This document shows, in pieces, positions 9,307 through 19,578 of a stretch of DNA of 64,000 nt. A program made the translations under genes and the position numbers. Every line of letters begins with the position of its first letter. Position 1 is the first letter of the stretch. The notes below the pieces were generated by a model. The model was not told where the DNA came from and searched no databases. It saw nothing but the letters and a program-made list of their open reading frames with translations. Source of the DNA: Pseudomonas morbosilactucae (GTDB lineage: Bacteria; Pseudomonadota; Gammaproteobacteria; Pseudomonadales; Pseudomonadaceae); the NCBI RefSeq assembly GCF_023241715.1, contig NZ_JALQCW010000003.1:54869-118868 (forward strand). Direction: 5' to 3'.

Positions 9307-11052
9307 TTAATTCCGGTCATTTGCCTTGGCAATGCGCTCAGCGAAGTCTTTGCCGTTGATTTCGCCGATAACCCGAATATCGCTGCGCTCGAGCCCATCT
9401 TTGCCGAAGAACATCAATGCCGGAGGGCCGAACAGCTGGTAGCGGTCCAGCAATTGCCGTTGTTCGTGATTGCTGGCGGTCATGTCGAAGCGGATCAGTC
9501 GATAGCCTTTGAGGCCTTGGATCACCCGAGGGTCGGTCAGCACTTCGTGTTCGATGACTTTGCAACTGATGCACCAGTCGGCGTACCAATCGAGCAGCAG
9601 CGGCTGGCCGGCGTCCTTGGCGGCGCTCAAGGCTTGCTCCAGTTCGGCGGCGCTGCTCAGGCTCTGCCATTGGCTGCCCGGCGCCTGGGCGCTGCTGGCG
9701 GGCGGGGTGCCGGCGATGGGCTTGAGCGGATCGGATTGACCGCTGAATGCGCCCCACCAGCAGGCCAGGGCATAAAACACCAGGAACAGTCCCAGCAGTT
9801 GGGCGAGACGTTGCCGTGGCGCCTTGTGGCTGAATTCCAGGGCGCCGAGGAACAGGCCGACACCCGCCGCCAGGGCACCGATCAGCAGCAGGGTGATCGG
9901 CCCCGGCAGGACGCGGCTGAGCAAGCCAATCGCCAGGCCCAGCAACAACACGCCGATGGCGTTTTTCACCGTCACCAGCCACGGGCCGCTTTTGGGCAGC
10001 CAGGCCGCCCCGCCGGTGGCCACCAGCAGCAGCGGGGCGCCCATGCCCAGGCCCAGGGCGAAGAGCTTGATCGCGCCGCCCAGGGCATCGCCACTGGCGC
10101 TGATATAGAGCAGGGCGCCAGCCAGGGGCGCTGACACGCATGGCGACACCAGCAGGCTGGAAACCACCCCCAGCACCGCCGCGCCCCACAGTGAACCGCC
10201 TTCGGTGCGGCCGGCGATGCGCTCCAGGCGCTCGCTGATAAAGCGCGGCAGTTTGAGCTCGAAGACATTGAACATTGCCAGGGCGAACACCGCGAAGAAC
10301 AGTGCAAAGGGCACCAGCACCCAGGCCGATTGCAGGCGCGCCTGCAGGTTGAGTTGGGCGCCGAATAGCCCCATCAAGGCGCCGAGCAGGGCGAAGCAGG
10401 CGGCCATTGGCAGCACGTAGGCCAGGGACAGATTGAAACCGCGCCAGCCGCCGACCTGGCCCCGCAAGACCACGCCGGAGAGGATCGGCAGCATGGGCAG
10501 CACGCAGGGGGTGAAGGTCAGGCCGATGCCGGCGAGGAAAAACAGCGCCAGTTCGCGCCAGCTCCAGGGTGCGGCCTGGGCATTGGCACCGCTGCCGTCG
10601 ATCTGCAGGCGCTCGGTTTCAGGCGGATAACACAGGCCCTTGTCGGCGCAGCCCTGGTAAGTGACCACCAGGGTAAAGGCCCGCAGGTCGTCGGCCTGGC
10701 GCGGCAGTTCGACCTCGAGAATGCCGTGGTACACCTCGACGTCGCCGAAGTATTCATCGTGTTTCTGTTCGCCCTGAGGCAGTTGCGCGGTGCCCAGGCG
10801 GATGTCGGCAGGCTCGGCGCGGAACTGCAAGCGATGGCGGTACAGGTAGTAGCCTTCACTGGCGACGAAGCGCAGCTTGATCGATTGCGGGGTGCTGGAC
10901 ACCAGGCTCAATTGGAAGGCGTCGCGCACCGGCAGGAAGTCGGCGCTGTTGTTCACCGCACCCAATGTGGAACTGGGGCGCGATTCCAGCAGACCGGCAG
11001 CGGTGGCCGGCAGGGCCAGGACGAGGAGCAGCAGGCAGAGCAGACGGCGCAT
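9307..11052 (-). CDS. dsbD: thiol:disulfide interchange protein DsbD
   Basis: Inner-membrane protein that passes electrons from cytoplasmic thioredoxin to periplasmic DsbC and other clients. 581 residues from the ATG at 11052, which gives a proper signal peptide (MRRLLCLLLLVLALPATAAG); the open frame extends upstream but would bury it. Domains: periplasmic alpha domain with the cysteine pair in GCADKGLCYPP; an eight-segment membrane beta domain with cysteines in TPCVLPM and SPCVSAPL; and a C-terminal thioredoxin-like gamma domain with the WYADWCISCK active site. It is upstream of aroQ on the same strand. Confidence 0.96.
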   Translation of the reverse strand: MRRLLCLLLLVLALPATAAGLLESRPSSTLGAVNNSADFLPVRDAFQLSLVSSTPQSIKLRFVASEGYYLYRHRLQFRAEPADIRLGTAQLPQGEQKHDEYFGDVEVYHGILEVELPRQADDLRAFTLVVTYQGCADKGLCYPPETERLQIDGSGANAQAAPWSWRELALFFLAGIGLTFTPCVLPMLPILSGVVLRGQVGGWRGFNLSLAYVLPMAACFALLGALMGLFGAQLNLQARLQSAWVLVPFALFFAVFALAMFNVFELKLPRFISERLERIAGRTEGGSLWGAAVLGVVSSLLVSPCVSAPLAGALLYISASGDALGGAIKLFALGLGMGAPLLLVATGGAAWLPKSGPWLVTVKNAIGVLLLGLAIGLLSRVLPGPITLLLIGALAAGVGLFLGALEFSHKAPRQRLAQLLGLFLVFYALACWWGAFSGQSDPLKPIAGTPPASSAQAPGSQWQSLSSAAELEQALSAAKDAGQPLLLDWYADWCISCKVIEHEVLTDPRVIQGLKGYRLIRFDMTASNHEQRQLLDRYQLFGPPALMFFGKDGLERSDIRVIGEINGKDFAERIAKANDRN

Positions 11053-11146
11053 GGTGAACTCGCAAAGCGGGGGTGTGCGCATAATAGCGGAGCAGGCCGC
11101 CCGCTGCAGGCAGGTCAGCGGCAGGCGGGCCGGCGAGCGCTGTGGA

Positions 11147-13107
11147 TCAGACCCGGAACGCCTGCACCGCGGTGTGCAATTGCCCGCCCAACACCAGCAA
11201 TGTCTCCCCTTGTTCGCGCCCCTCACCGATGCGCAGCAAGTTGTCCCCGCCCAGTTGGTGAATGCGTTCGCTGTGATCGCGAATCTCGCTCACCGCGCCA
11301 CTTTGCTGGGCGGTGACATCGGCAATTCGCACCGCGGTGTCGGCGATGGTCTGGATGGCCCCGACGATTTCGTCCAGTGCGCCATCGGCGGCCTGGGCTT
11401 GGTTGGCCGTGGCTTCGGCGTGTTCTACCTGGGCGCGCATGCCTTCCACCGACTGTTGGGCGGCGCTTTGCAAGGTGGCGATCAGGCCCTGGATTTCCGC
11501 CGTCGCCCCAGCGGTGCGTTGCGCCAGGGAACGGACCTCCTCGGCCACCACGGCAAAGCCTCGGCCCATTTCCCCGGCCCGCGCAGCTTCGATGGCCGCG
11601 TTCAGTGCCAGCAGGTTGGTCTGGTCGGCAATCGAGCGGATCACCGTCAGCACCCCGCCAATGGTCGCGGACTCTTGGGCCAGGTGCTCGATCATCTGCG
11701 CGTTGCCTTGCACTTCACCCACCAGTGCATGCAGGCCGGTGAGGCTCAGGCCGATGACTTTCTGCCCCTGTTCCACGGCGAGCCCGGCACTGCGGCTGGC
11801 GTCCGCCGCCTGGCTGGCATCACCGGCCACTTGCTGGATGGTGGCTTCCAGCTCGCCGAGGGCATCGCGGATTTGCGCGGTGTCGCCGGCCTGGCGCTCG
11901 GCGCCACTGTGCAGGCCGCTGCTGAGGTCGGCCAGGGCGCGGCTGCTGCCGGCCACTTGCTCGGCGTTCTGGCGAATGGTGCCCACCAGATCCACCAGGT
12001 AGGCCCGCAGGCGGTTGAGGGAGGCTTCGATGTCATGCAGTTCGCGGTTGGTCTTGCCCAGTTGAATGTCTTGGCTGAAGTCGCCGTCGCCCAGGTCGAC
12101 AGGGCCGGTGCCAGGTTGGTCAGGACCCGCGCCAGCTTGCGCTGCAGGCTGTCGATGACCAGGGCGATCAGCAAGATCAGGCCGATCATCAACCCCTGCA
12201 TCAGCCGTACTTCGCCCTGGATCTGCCCGTGCTGGGCGCGTACCACCGGTTCCAGCTCGGCCAGGGCCTGGCGCACTGCGGTGATTTTCAGGTGCGTGGC
12301 GGCGCTCAGGTCGGCGCGTTTCTGGATCTGTTCCCGGGTGCGCCCCAGCTCCGCCGGGTAGCGCCCGAGCAGGCTGTGGAGTTCACGCTTGAGGCCGACG
12401 CCGGCGTCTTCGCTGGCCGCTTTTTCGGTGTTTTCCAGGCCCATCATCGCGGCGAAGTCATCGGTGCCGGATGCACTGCTTCCGGCCACCCCCAGCAGCG
12501 GCAGGGCTCCCAGGCGCTCGGCCTGCTGGCGCATGTTGCTCAGCTCTCGCTCGACATCGGCGGCCAGTTCACTGCGCCCGCTGCTCACCAGCTTGTCCCG
12601 GGCCAGGGACAGTTTGCCCAGGTGTTGGGAGGCGCTAAGCAGCAACGGCAGGTAGGGAGCGGCACTGGCTGGCGACGCATCGCCGGCGTACTGGCTGAGC
12701 TGTTCGAGGTTGGCCCCCAGTTCGCGTTCGGCTTGCAGCAGCAAGGCTTGCGGATCACCCGCCAGCTTGCCGGCGGCCAGCAGGTCGGTCTTGCTGAAGT
12801 CGTCGAGGCTAGCGAGGCTCGGGCGCAGGCTCTGGGCCAGTTCGCCGGGCAGCTCGGACAGTTCTGCTTGCAGGGTTTCGAGGGCCTGGCTGGCGGCGCT
12901 CAGGCGCAGGGCATCGCCGCTGGCCAGGTAGTCTTCGATATTGCGTGCGGCTTGGTTCTGGAACTGCTGGGACAGGCCCAGGTAGCGTTCCATCAACAGG
13001 TAAGGGCGTTCCAGGGCGCGTTGCGACCACCAGAGTGTCGCCCCCAGGGCCAGGCATACGGCAACCAATAGAAGGGTGTTGAGATTGGTCAGCAACTTCA
13101 GGCGCAT
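11147..13107 (-). pseudogene. ctpL: methyl-accepting chemotaxis protein, CtpL-like, broken by a -1 frameshift
   Basis: Two overlapping minus-strand frames make one receptor of about 653 residues. The first frame (from the ATG at 13107) gives an N-terminal membrane helix, a long helical periplasmic sensor, a second membrane helix ([18 protein letters not shown]) and the start of HAMP, up to LAPALSTWA. The second frame resumes at [19 protein letters not shown] and runs through the signalling domain (hairpin tip [19 protein letters not shown]) to the stop at 11147. The break is at about 12089: one base is missing, so TGG-GCN-GAC reads TGG-GCG-ACG. As I recall, PAO1 has ctpL (phosphate chemotaxis) at this place beside gcbA. 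Unrepaired, the product would lack the signalling domain. Confidence 0.85.
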
Positions 13108-13160
13108 CAGGGCTCTACCAACGGCTTGAGTGGTAAGCGCCTGAATTTATTGCGTTTGTA

Positions 13161-14831
13161 TTACAGCGTTATGACCGAGTCGGTGGATTCCGGTGAAAAG
13201 ATGGCACTTTGACTTGATGTGCGTGCGGCCTGTACCCGGTTGCGTCCGGCGTGCTTGGCGCGGTACAGCGCCTCGTCTGCCTGGCTGGCCATCATCAGGC
13301 TGTCGGAGTTCTCCCGCAGCTCCACCACCCCGGCGCTGAAGGTGCACCACAGGTCTTCTGGCTGGGCCGGGTAGTGGATCTCGGCAAAACGCTGGCGGAT
13401 CTCGTCCAGCACCAGGCAGGCTGCGTCCTGGTCCGTGTCGGGCATGACAATGGCGAACTCTTCGCCACCGTAGCGGCCGATGAAGTCAGTTTTGCGCAGC
13501 CGTTGCTTGAGGAACAGCGCCAGGCTCTTGATCACCCGGTCGCCCATGGGGTGGCCGTGGCTGTCGTTGACCCGTTTGAAATGGTCAATGTCGAGCATGG
13601 CGAAGCTCAGCGGCTTGTTCTCGCGGCGTGCGCGAAAACTGCAGTCTTCGAGCAGTTGCAGGATGTGGGTGTGGTTGTACAGCCCGGTCAGGCTGTCGCG
13701 GACCATCCGCGCCTTGAGGTTGCGCGCCCGCGCTGCACGGTTGCGCACGGTGGTGATCAGGTGTCGCGGCTTGATCGGCTTGGTCAGGAAGTCGTCGCCG
13801 CCCTCGCTCATGGCGTCGAGTTGCTTGTCCAGGTCGTCCTCGGCCGACAGGTAGATGATCGGCACGCTGACGTAACGGTCGTTGTGGCGAATCACCTTGG
13901 CCAGCTCGGTACCGGTGCAGGCCGGCATGTACATGTCGAGGATGATCAGGTCCGGCTGGAAGTCCGCCAGCTCGGCCATGGCCTGGATCGGCTCGATCAG
14001 GGTACGGGTGACGATGCCGGCGCTGTTGAGCAGGCGCTCGGTGTGCAGGGCCTGGGCGCGGGAGTCGTCGATGATCAGTACTTTATAAGGTTCGTACTGG
14101 GCGACGCAGGTCAGGACTTCGATCTTCTCCAGCAGGCTGGACGCTTCCAGGGTGCCGGTGAGGAATTCCTGGCCGCCGGCCCGCACCGCCGCCAGGCGAG
14201 TGGGGGTGTCGGTTTCGTGGAGGCTGAAGAACAGCAGCGGCAGCTTGTGCTCCAGGCCGACCTGGGCTTCGGCGGCCAGGGTCAGGCCCATGCCGGCGCC
14301 GCAGAAATCCACATCGATGACGATCGCTGCCGGCAGCCGTTCCACCATCGACGAGCGAAAGGCGGCAACGCTGTCCAGGGATTGGGCGCTGAGGCCGAAG
14401 AATTCCAGTTGCTTGGCCAGGCGCTCGGCGCGGTCGTGATCTTGCAGCATCACGTAGATCGGTTTGCGCAGGGGCGGCAGGAAGGTCTGTTCCAGCTGAT
14501 CGCCATGGCGCAGGCCGGTGCGCGACAGGCGCTGCATCAGGCGATTGAGTTCGGTGATCAGGCCGCTGCTCAGGCGCCCGCGATTGGCGTCCACCGCTTG
14601 CAGGGAGTCGCCGATGCTACGGGCCAGTTGGGTGTGTTCGGGTTGTTCGAAACGTTCGGCGAAACGCAGCAGGCGCAGGTTGGCCTCGCTGAGTTCGGAC
14701 ATGTCGCTGGTGGACCATTCGCTGCGTTGCAGACGCTGCCATATCTCAAGAATCTGACGTGCCTGATGAATTACCCGCTGGGCAAAGTGGTGCTTGAGGC
14801 GCTCACGGCTGGGGTCTTCTGGCTCGGTCAT
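13161..14831 (-). CDS. gcbA: two-receiver diguanylate cyclase, GcbA-like
   Basis: Predicted cytosolic c-di-GMP synthase of 556 residues. Domains: an N-terminal helical region (1-115); a degenerate receiver (about 124-240); an intact receiver (about 248-365; acidic pair in IIDD, phospho-acceptor in LIILDMYMP, lysine in FLTKPI); and a GGDEF domain (about 375-540) with an intact GGEEF at 455-459. An inhibitory I-site, RKTD at 446-449, lies five residues before it, so product inhibition is expected. The position between a CtpL-like receptor and DUF2333/Nudix genes matches PA4843 (GcbA, biofilm attachment and dispersal) as I remember it. Confidence 0.85.
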   Translation of the reverse strand: MTEPEDPSRERLKHHFAQRVIHQARQILEIWQRLQRSEWSTSDMSELSEANLRLLRFAERFEQPEHTQLARSIGDSLQAVDANRGRLSSGLITELNRLMQRLSRTGLRHGDQLEQTFLPPLRKPIYVMLQDHDRAERLAKQLEFFGLSAQSLDSVAAFRSSMVERLPAAIVIDVDFCGAGMGLTLAAEAQVGLEHKLPLLFFSLHETDTPTRLAAVRAGGQEFLTGTLEASSLLEKIEVLTCVAQYEPYKVLIIDDSRAQALHTERLLNSAGIVTRTLIEPIQAMAELADFQPDLIILDMYMPACTGTELAKVIRHNDRYVSVPIIYLSAEDDLDKQLDAMSEGGDDFLTKPIKPRHLITTVRNRAARARNLKARMVRDSLTGLYNHTHILQLLEDCSFRARRENKPLSFAMLDIDHFKRVNDSHGHPMGDRVIKSLALFLKQRLRKTDFIGRYGGEEFAIVMPDTDQDAACLVLDEIRQRFAEIHYPAQPEDLWCTFSAGVVELRENSDSLMMASQADEALYRAKHAGRNRVQAARTSSQSAIFSPESTDSVITL

Positions 14832-15121
14832 ATCCTGACTACTAGTTAGGGTGCATGCTGAGATCGACTGGTGGCTCTATGCTAGCACCTCTTTTCGGTC
14901 GCATGAGTATCTGGCGTCAATAATCTGCAAAGCGACCTGATTCATTTTTTGACCGGCTGGTCGCATAGGCTCGGGCCCCTGCCTTCCTTTATAGTGGCCG
15001 CCTGATTCGCAATCGTGGCGTGGCTCGATTCCGGTGGCGGAGTTAATCCGTACGCGGCAAGGCACGATGGACTAGGGTTGTGGTCGAACCGATGAACTCA
15101 AGTGATTGAAAGGAATTAGCC

Positions 15122-16189
15122 ATGCTGGACTGGAAGAATCGCGCGGGCAGCGCGCCGGATCGTGCTGCCGAACCCAAGTCGGCAACCCGCAGCTATGTCG
15201 GTGGCCTGCTGCTCAGCCGCGCCCTGGCGACCGTGGTGGGCTTGTATCTGCTGGTGACCATCGGCCTGGGCTGGTACTGGAGCCAGGAACCGGCGTTGTT
15301 CCCGGTGCAGCAGAATGCTCAGGTTGCTGCCGAGCAGGAAGGCAAGCAGATGGTGATCGGCTACACCACCGTGGAAACCCTGAAGACCGTGGCCGGCACC
15401 TTGCTCAACAAGCCCGGTGGCTACATTTCCAACGACCGCTTTCCGCCTGGCCTGTGGATGGACAACATGCCGAGCTGGGAATACGGGGTGCTGGTCCAGG
15501 TGCGAGACCTGAGCCGCGCCATGCGCAAAGACTTCGCCCGTTCCCAGTCCCAGTCCGCTGAAGATGCTGACTTGGCCAAGGCCGAGCCGCGCTTCAACTT
15601 CGACAACAAGAGCTGGGTGCTGCCGTCCAGCGAATCCGAATTCCAGGAAGGCATCAACGCCCTGAGCCGTTATCAGGCGCGCCTGTCCGATCCCAACCAG
15701 AAGAGCGCACTGTTCTATGCTCGCGCCGACAACCTGAACAACTGGCTGGGTGACGTTGGCACGCGCCTGGGTTCGCTGTCCCAGCGCCTGTCGGCCAGTG
15801 TTGGCCGGGTCAAGCTCAATACCGCGTTGAAAACCGAAGTCGTCGCCCCCGGCCAGGTGCCGCAGGTCGATGAAGAGGTGGTGGAAACCCCGTGGATGCA
15901 GATCGATAACGTGTTCTACGAGGCCCGTGGCCAGGCCTGGGCCCTGTCCCACCTGCTGCGCGCCATCGAAGTCGATTTCGCCGATGTGCTGGCGAAGAAG
16001 AACGCCACCGTCAGCGTGCGCCAGATCATTCGCGAGCTGGAGGCCTCCCAGGAGCCGGTGTGGAGCCCGATGATCCTCAACGGCAGCGGTTTTGGCGTAC
16101 TCGCCAACCACTCGCTGGTCATGGCCAACTACATTTCCCGAGCCAATGCCGCAGTCATCGACTTGCGTCAACTGCTCAATCAGGGTTGA
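15122..16189 (+). CDS. DUF2333 family inner-membrane protein
   Basis: 355 residues, function unknown. One N-terminal membrane segment (about residues 36-55, ALATVVGLYLLVTIGLGWYW) anchors a large, mostly helical domain that would face the periplasm. There is no signal peptidase site. AGGAAT precedes the ATG at 15122. The Nudix gene begins 3 nt after its stop, so the two are almost certainly co-transcribed. The 290 nt upstream, shared with divergent gcbA, must carry promoters for both, although I see no confident -35/-10 pair. The family is conserved beside this Nudix gene in pseudomonads. Confidence 0.85.
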   Translation: MLDWKNRAGSAPDRAAEPKSATRSYVGGLLLSRALATVVGLYLLVTIGLGWYWSQEPALFPVQQNAQVAAEQEGKQMVIGYTTVETLKTVAGTLLNKPGGYISNDRFPPGLWMDNMPSWEYGVLVQVRDLSRAMRKDFARSQSQSAEDADLAKAEPRFNFDNKSWVLPSSESEFQEGINALSRYQARLSDPNQKSALFYARADNLNNWLGDVGTRLGSLSQRLSASVGRVKLNTALKTEVVAPGQVPQVDEEVVETPWMQIDNVFYEARGQAWALSHLLRAIEVDFADVLAKKNATVSVRQIIRELEASQEPVWSPMILNGSGFGVLANHSLVMANYISRANAAVIDLRQLLNQG

Positions 16190-16192
16190 TCC

Positions 16193-16729
16193 ATGGGCGT
16201 AACGACCAATGAGGCGGCGCATCGCGCGGCCTCCGACGCCGAACAGATCACCTGGGTCGACGAGCAGGACCAACTGCTCGGCGCCATGGTCCGAAGCGAG
16301 TTGCGCGAGCGCGGGTTGATCGGCCGTGGCACCTACATTCTGTTGTTCAATTCTGCCGGTGAACTGTGCGTGCACCGGCGCACCCTGAGTAAAGCCATCT
16401 ACCCGGGTTACTGGGATGTGGCCGCCGGCGGCATGGTGCTGGCCAGCGAGAGCTACGCCGAGTCGGCGGCCCGGGAACTGGAAGAAGAGTTGGGCGTGGG
16501 CGGTGTGGAACTCAGCGCCCACGATCATTTCTTTTTTGAAGACACCGGCAACCGTTTGTGGTGCTCGGCGTTCTCGGCGGTGTGGGACGGTCCCCTGCGT
16601 TTGCAGCCTGAGGAAGTGCTGGAAGCGCACTTTATTCCGGTGGAACAGGTGCTGCGGGAAATCCACGAAAAGCCCTATTGCCCGGACTCCCTGGCAGCCT
16701 TGCAGCGCTATCTGCGCGGGCGTCGCTAA
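16193..16729 (+). CDS. Nudix hydrolase (YfcD-like)
   Basis: 178 residues. The Nudix box is complete: GG, then E six residues on, then RELEEELGV, within residues 81-105. This gives a magnesium-dependent pyrophosphohydrolase for a nucleoside-diphosphate-linked substrate; which one cannot be told. The N-terminal part (WVDEQDQLLGAMVRSELRER) resembles the YfcD/IPP-isomerase-like subgroup. It starts 3 nt after the DUF2333 stop, so the two form an operon. Confidence 0.9.
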   Translation: MGVTTNEAAHRAASDAEQITWVDEQDQLLGAMVRSELRERGLIGRGTYILLFNSAGELCVHRRTLSKAIYPGYWDVAAGGMVLASESYAESAARELEEELGVGGVELSAHDHFFFEDTGNRLWCSAFSAVWDGPLRLQPEEVLEAHFIPVEQVLREIHEKPYCPDSLAALQRYLRGRR

Positions 16730-16801
16730 AGTTGCATAAAATGCCGCGCTTTGGCCCTTAGCAACGGCGCCTTTTGCCGTTACACTGCGCGACTTTTCAA
16801 G

Positions 16802-16840
16802 CTGAACCGGCGCTGCTTTTTATACCCGCACCCGGTTCAG
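16802..16840. repeat. inverted repeat upstream of the SUI1 gene
   Basis: CTGAACCGG (16802-16810) and CCGGTTCAG (16832-16840) are perfectly complementary across 21 nt. They lie about 90 nt before the GTG start of the SUI1-like gene, within its leader or in the terminator zone of the Nudix gene. No function is established. Confidence 0.5.
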
Positions 16841-16931
16841 TAGCGCTGCCCCTGCCTGAGTGGGGCTTCGCGGTCGATGGCACCGCCATTGTGCTTCGAC
16901 CAGTCTTTTAGTCCTCCGAAGAGGATTGCCG

Positions 16932-17303
16932 GTGGCCAAAAAAGCCGCATCCTTCGCCGCCCTGGGTGGCTTGGTATTTTCCACCGACGCAGGTCGCCAT
17001 TGCCCGGACTGTAGCCAGCCGGTGGCTGCCTGTATCTGCAAACAAACCCTGATTCCGGCCGGTGACGGCATTGCACGCGTGCGTCGCGAAAGCAAGGGCC
17101 GTGGCGGCAAGACGGTGACCACCATCACCGGCGTGCCCTTGGCCGAAGACGCCCTCAAGGAACTGGCCACCACGCTGAAAAAACGTTGTGGCACCGGCGG
17201 CGCCTTGAAGGATGGCGTCATCGAAATCCAGGGCGACCATGTCGAGCTACTCTTGGCTGAGTTGCTCAAGCACGGTTTCAAAGCGAAGAAATCCGGCGGC
17301 TAG
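16932..17303 (+). CDS. yciH: SUI1/YciH-like translation factor
   Basis: 123 residues starting at GTG 16932 (VAKKAASFAALGGLVFSTD), with GAAGAGGA just upstream; the open frame extends 72 nt further but without a homologous N-terminus. A short zinc-knuckle-like segment has cysteines in HCPDCSQ and ACIC. The SUI1 domain (about residues 50-120) matches eIF1 and E. coli YciH. A role in checking start-codon selection is known for eIF1 and only suggested for bacterial homologues. PAO1 has the same gene just before speA, as I recall. Confidence 0.92.
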   Translation: MAKKAASFAALGGLVFSTDAGRHCPDCSQPVAACICKQTLIPAGDGIARVRRESKGRGGKTVTTITGVPLAEDALKELATTLKKRCGTGGALKDGVIEIQGDHVELLLAELLKHGFKAKKSGG

Positions 17304-17307
17304 CAGC

Positions 17308-17384
17308 CTCTGTGAAAACCACCCCCGACTTGATGCGGCCCGGCTCTTCCAGGCAGGTGCGTCGTCTCCATGGTTTTCACAGAG
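17308..17384. repeat. 14 bp perfect inverted repeat around a 49 nt segment
   Basis: CTCTGTGAAAACCA (17308-17321) is exactly complementary to TGGTTTTCACAGAG (17371-17384). The segment begins 5 nt after the SUI1 stop and ends 141 nt before speA. The spacer has no coding potential. It could be a terminator-like stem of the SUI1 transcript, a speA leader element, or a small mobile remnant. Confidence 0.8.
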
Positions 17385-17525
17385 CCTGTTCATGACCGGT
17401 TTCTAAACTCAGGACTGTTGATGAGGTCTACCCCCTCGTTGCAGGCTAATCGTCATTTTCATTCTTTAGACTGCGCCAGCCTTCGATAGGGGTGGCGCTC
17501 TATGACTTCTTTATAGGGGACTTCG

Positions 17526-19439
17526 ATGTCCGTACGACGCACACGCAAAGACGATGGCAGCCAATGGACAGTTGCGGACAGCCGCAGTGTTTATGGGATT
17601 CGCCATTGGGGGGCCGGGTATTTCGCGATCAATGACGCCGGTCGCGTCGAAGTTCGTCCGAACGGACCGAGCAGCCTGCCCATCGATTTGTTCGAACAGG
17701 TCGATGAACTGCGCAAGAGCGGCTTGTCCTTGCCGTTGCTGGTGCGCTTCCCGGATATCCTGCAAGACCGTGTGCGCCAGCTGACCGGCGCCTTCGACTC
17801 GAACATCGAGCGCCTGGAATACCAGAGCAAGTACACCGCGCTGTACCCGATCAAGGTCAACCAGCAGGAAGCGGTGATCGAGAACATCATCGCCACCCAG
17901 AACGTCTCCATCGGCCTGGAAGCCGGCTCCAAGCCTGAGCTGTTGGCGGTCCTGGCCCTGGCGCCGAAAGGCGGCACCATCGTCTGCAACGGCTACAAGG
18001 ACCGGGAGTTCATCCGCCTGGCGCTGATGGGCCAGAAGCTGGGCCACAACGTGTTCATCGTCATCGAGAAAGAGTCCGAAGTGGGCCTGGTGATCGAAGA
18101 AGCCGCGTCCCTCAAGGTCAAGCCACAAGTCGGCCTGCGGGTGCGCCTGTCGTCCCTGGCCTCGAGCAAGTGGGCCGACACCGGTGGTGAAAAATCCAAG
18201 TTCGGTTTGTCCGCTGCCCAGTTGCTGTCGGTGGTCGAGCGTTTCCGCGCGGCCGGCCTGGACCAGGGCATCCGCCTGCTGCACTTCCACATGGGCTCGC
18301 AGATCGCCAACCTGGCGGACTACCAGCACGGCTTCAAGGAAGCGATCCGCTACTACGGCGAGCTGCGCAACCTCGGCCTGCCGGTGGACCACATCGACGT
18401 CGGTGGCGGCCTGGGCGTGGACTACGACGGTACTCACTCGCGCAACGCCAGCTCGATCAACTACGACATGGACGATTACGCCGGTGTCGTGGTGGGCATG
18501 CTCAAGGAATTCTGCGATGCCCAGAGCCTGCCGCACCCGCACATCTTCTCCGAGAGCGGCCGCTCGCTGACCGCCCACCATGCCATGCTGGTGGTGCAGG
18601 TGACTGACGTCGAGAAGCACAACGACGACGTGCCGAAGATCGAAAACAAGGAAGAGCTGCCGGAAACCGTGCAATGGCTGGTGGACCTGCTGGGCCCGAC
18701 CGACATTGAAATGGTCACCGAAACCTACTGGCGCGCCACGCACTACATGAGCGACGTGGCCACCCAGTACGCCGACGGCAAGCTGACCCTGGCTGAAAAA
18801 GCCCTGGCCGAGCAGTGCTACTTCGCGGTGTGCCGTCGCCTGCACAACTCCTTGAAGGCCCGTCAGCGTTCCCACCGCCAAGTGCTGGATGAGCTCAACG
18901 ACAAACTGGCCGACAAGTACATCTGCAACTTCTCGGTGTTCCAGAGCCTGCCGGATACCTGGGCCATCGGCCAGGTGCTGCCGATCCTGCCGTTGCACCG
19001 CCTCGACGAAGAGCCGCTGCGCCGTGCCGTGCTGCAAGACCTGACCTGCGACTCCGACGGCAAGATCAAGCAGTACGTCGACGAGCAGAGCATCGAGACC
19101 AGCTTGCCGGTGCATGCCCTTAACGAAGGCGAGGACTACTTGCTGGGGATCTTCCTGGTGGGTGCCTACCAGGAAATCCTCGGCGACATGCACAACCTGT
19201 TCGGTGACACCGACTCGGTGAACATCTACCAGCGCCCGGACGGCAGTGTGTACCACGCCGGTATCGAGACCCACGACACCATCGAAGACATGCTGCGCTA
19301 CGTGCACTTGTCGCCTGAGGAGTTGATGACTCACTACCGCGACAAAGTGGCGAGCGCCAAGATCACGGCCTCCGAGCGTACCCAGTACCTCGACGCCCTG
19401 CGCCTGGGCCTGACCCGCTCGTCTTACTTGTCGAGCTGA
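17526..19439 (+). CDS. speA: biosynthetic arginine decarboxylase SpeA
   Basis: PLP-dependent enzyme that converts arginine to agmatine, an entry to putrescine and spermidine synthesis. 637 residues, full family length. The alanine-racemase-like barrel carries the PLP lysine in LYPIKVNQQ, a glycine-rich phosphate loop in [13 protein letters not shown], and HFHMGSQI. The C-terminal decarboxylase domain supplies the substrate-binding CDSDGKI region. It is preceded by AGGGGACTTCG and followed by a clear terminator, so it is transcribed alone or with the small upstream SUI1 gene. Confidence 0.98.
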   Translation: MSVRRTRKDDGSQWTVADSRSVYGIRHWGAGYFAINDAGRVEVRPNGPSSLPIDLFEQVDELRKSGLSLPLLVRFPDILQDRVRQLTGAFDSNIERLEYQSKYTALYPIKVNQQEAVIENIIATQNVSIGLEAGSKPELLAVLALAPKGGTIVCNGYKDREFIRLALMGQKLGHNVFIVIEKESEVGLVIEEAASLKVKPQVGLRVRLSSLASSKWADTGGEKSKFGLSAAQLLSVVERFRAAGLDQGIRLLHFHMGSQIANLADYQHGFKEAIRYYGELRNLGLPVDHIDVGGGLGVDYDGTHSRNASSINYDMDDYAGVVVGMLKEFCDAQSLPHPHIFSESGRSLTAHHAMLVVQVTDVEKHNDDVPKIENKEELPETVQWLVDLLGPTDIEMVTETYWRATHYMSDVATQYADGKLTLAEKALAEQCYFAVCRRLHNSLKARQRSHRQVLDELNDKLADKYICNFSVFQSLPDTWAIGQVLPILPLHRLDEEPLRRAVLQDLTCDSDGKIKQYVDEQSIETSLPVHALNEGEDYLLGIFLVGAYQEILGDMHNLFGDTDSVNIYQRPDGSVYHAGIETHDTIEDMLRYVHLSPEELMTHYRDKVASAKITASERTQYLDALRLGLTRSSYLSS

Positions 19440-19460
19440 CAGGCGACGCAGCCAATAAAA

Positions 19461-19487
19461 ACCCACCGGTGACGGTGGGTTTTTTTT
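19461..19487 (+). terminator. Rho-independent terminator of speA
   Basis: Stem ACCCACCG (19461-19468) and CGGTGGGT (19473-19480) with a GTGA loop, followed by seven more T residues. It begins about 20 nt after the speA stop. Confidence 0.9.
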
Positions 19488-19578
19488 GTCCCGGCGCTCA
19501 GGTTTTGCGACTAGCCTGCTGAATGCGCGCTGGCTGATGGGCGGCGGATGCGCTCGAACACTGCAGAGGTTCCAGCCG

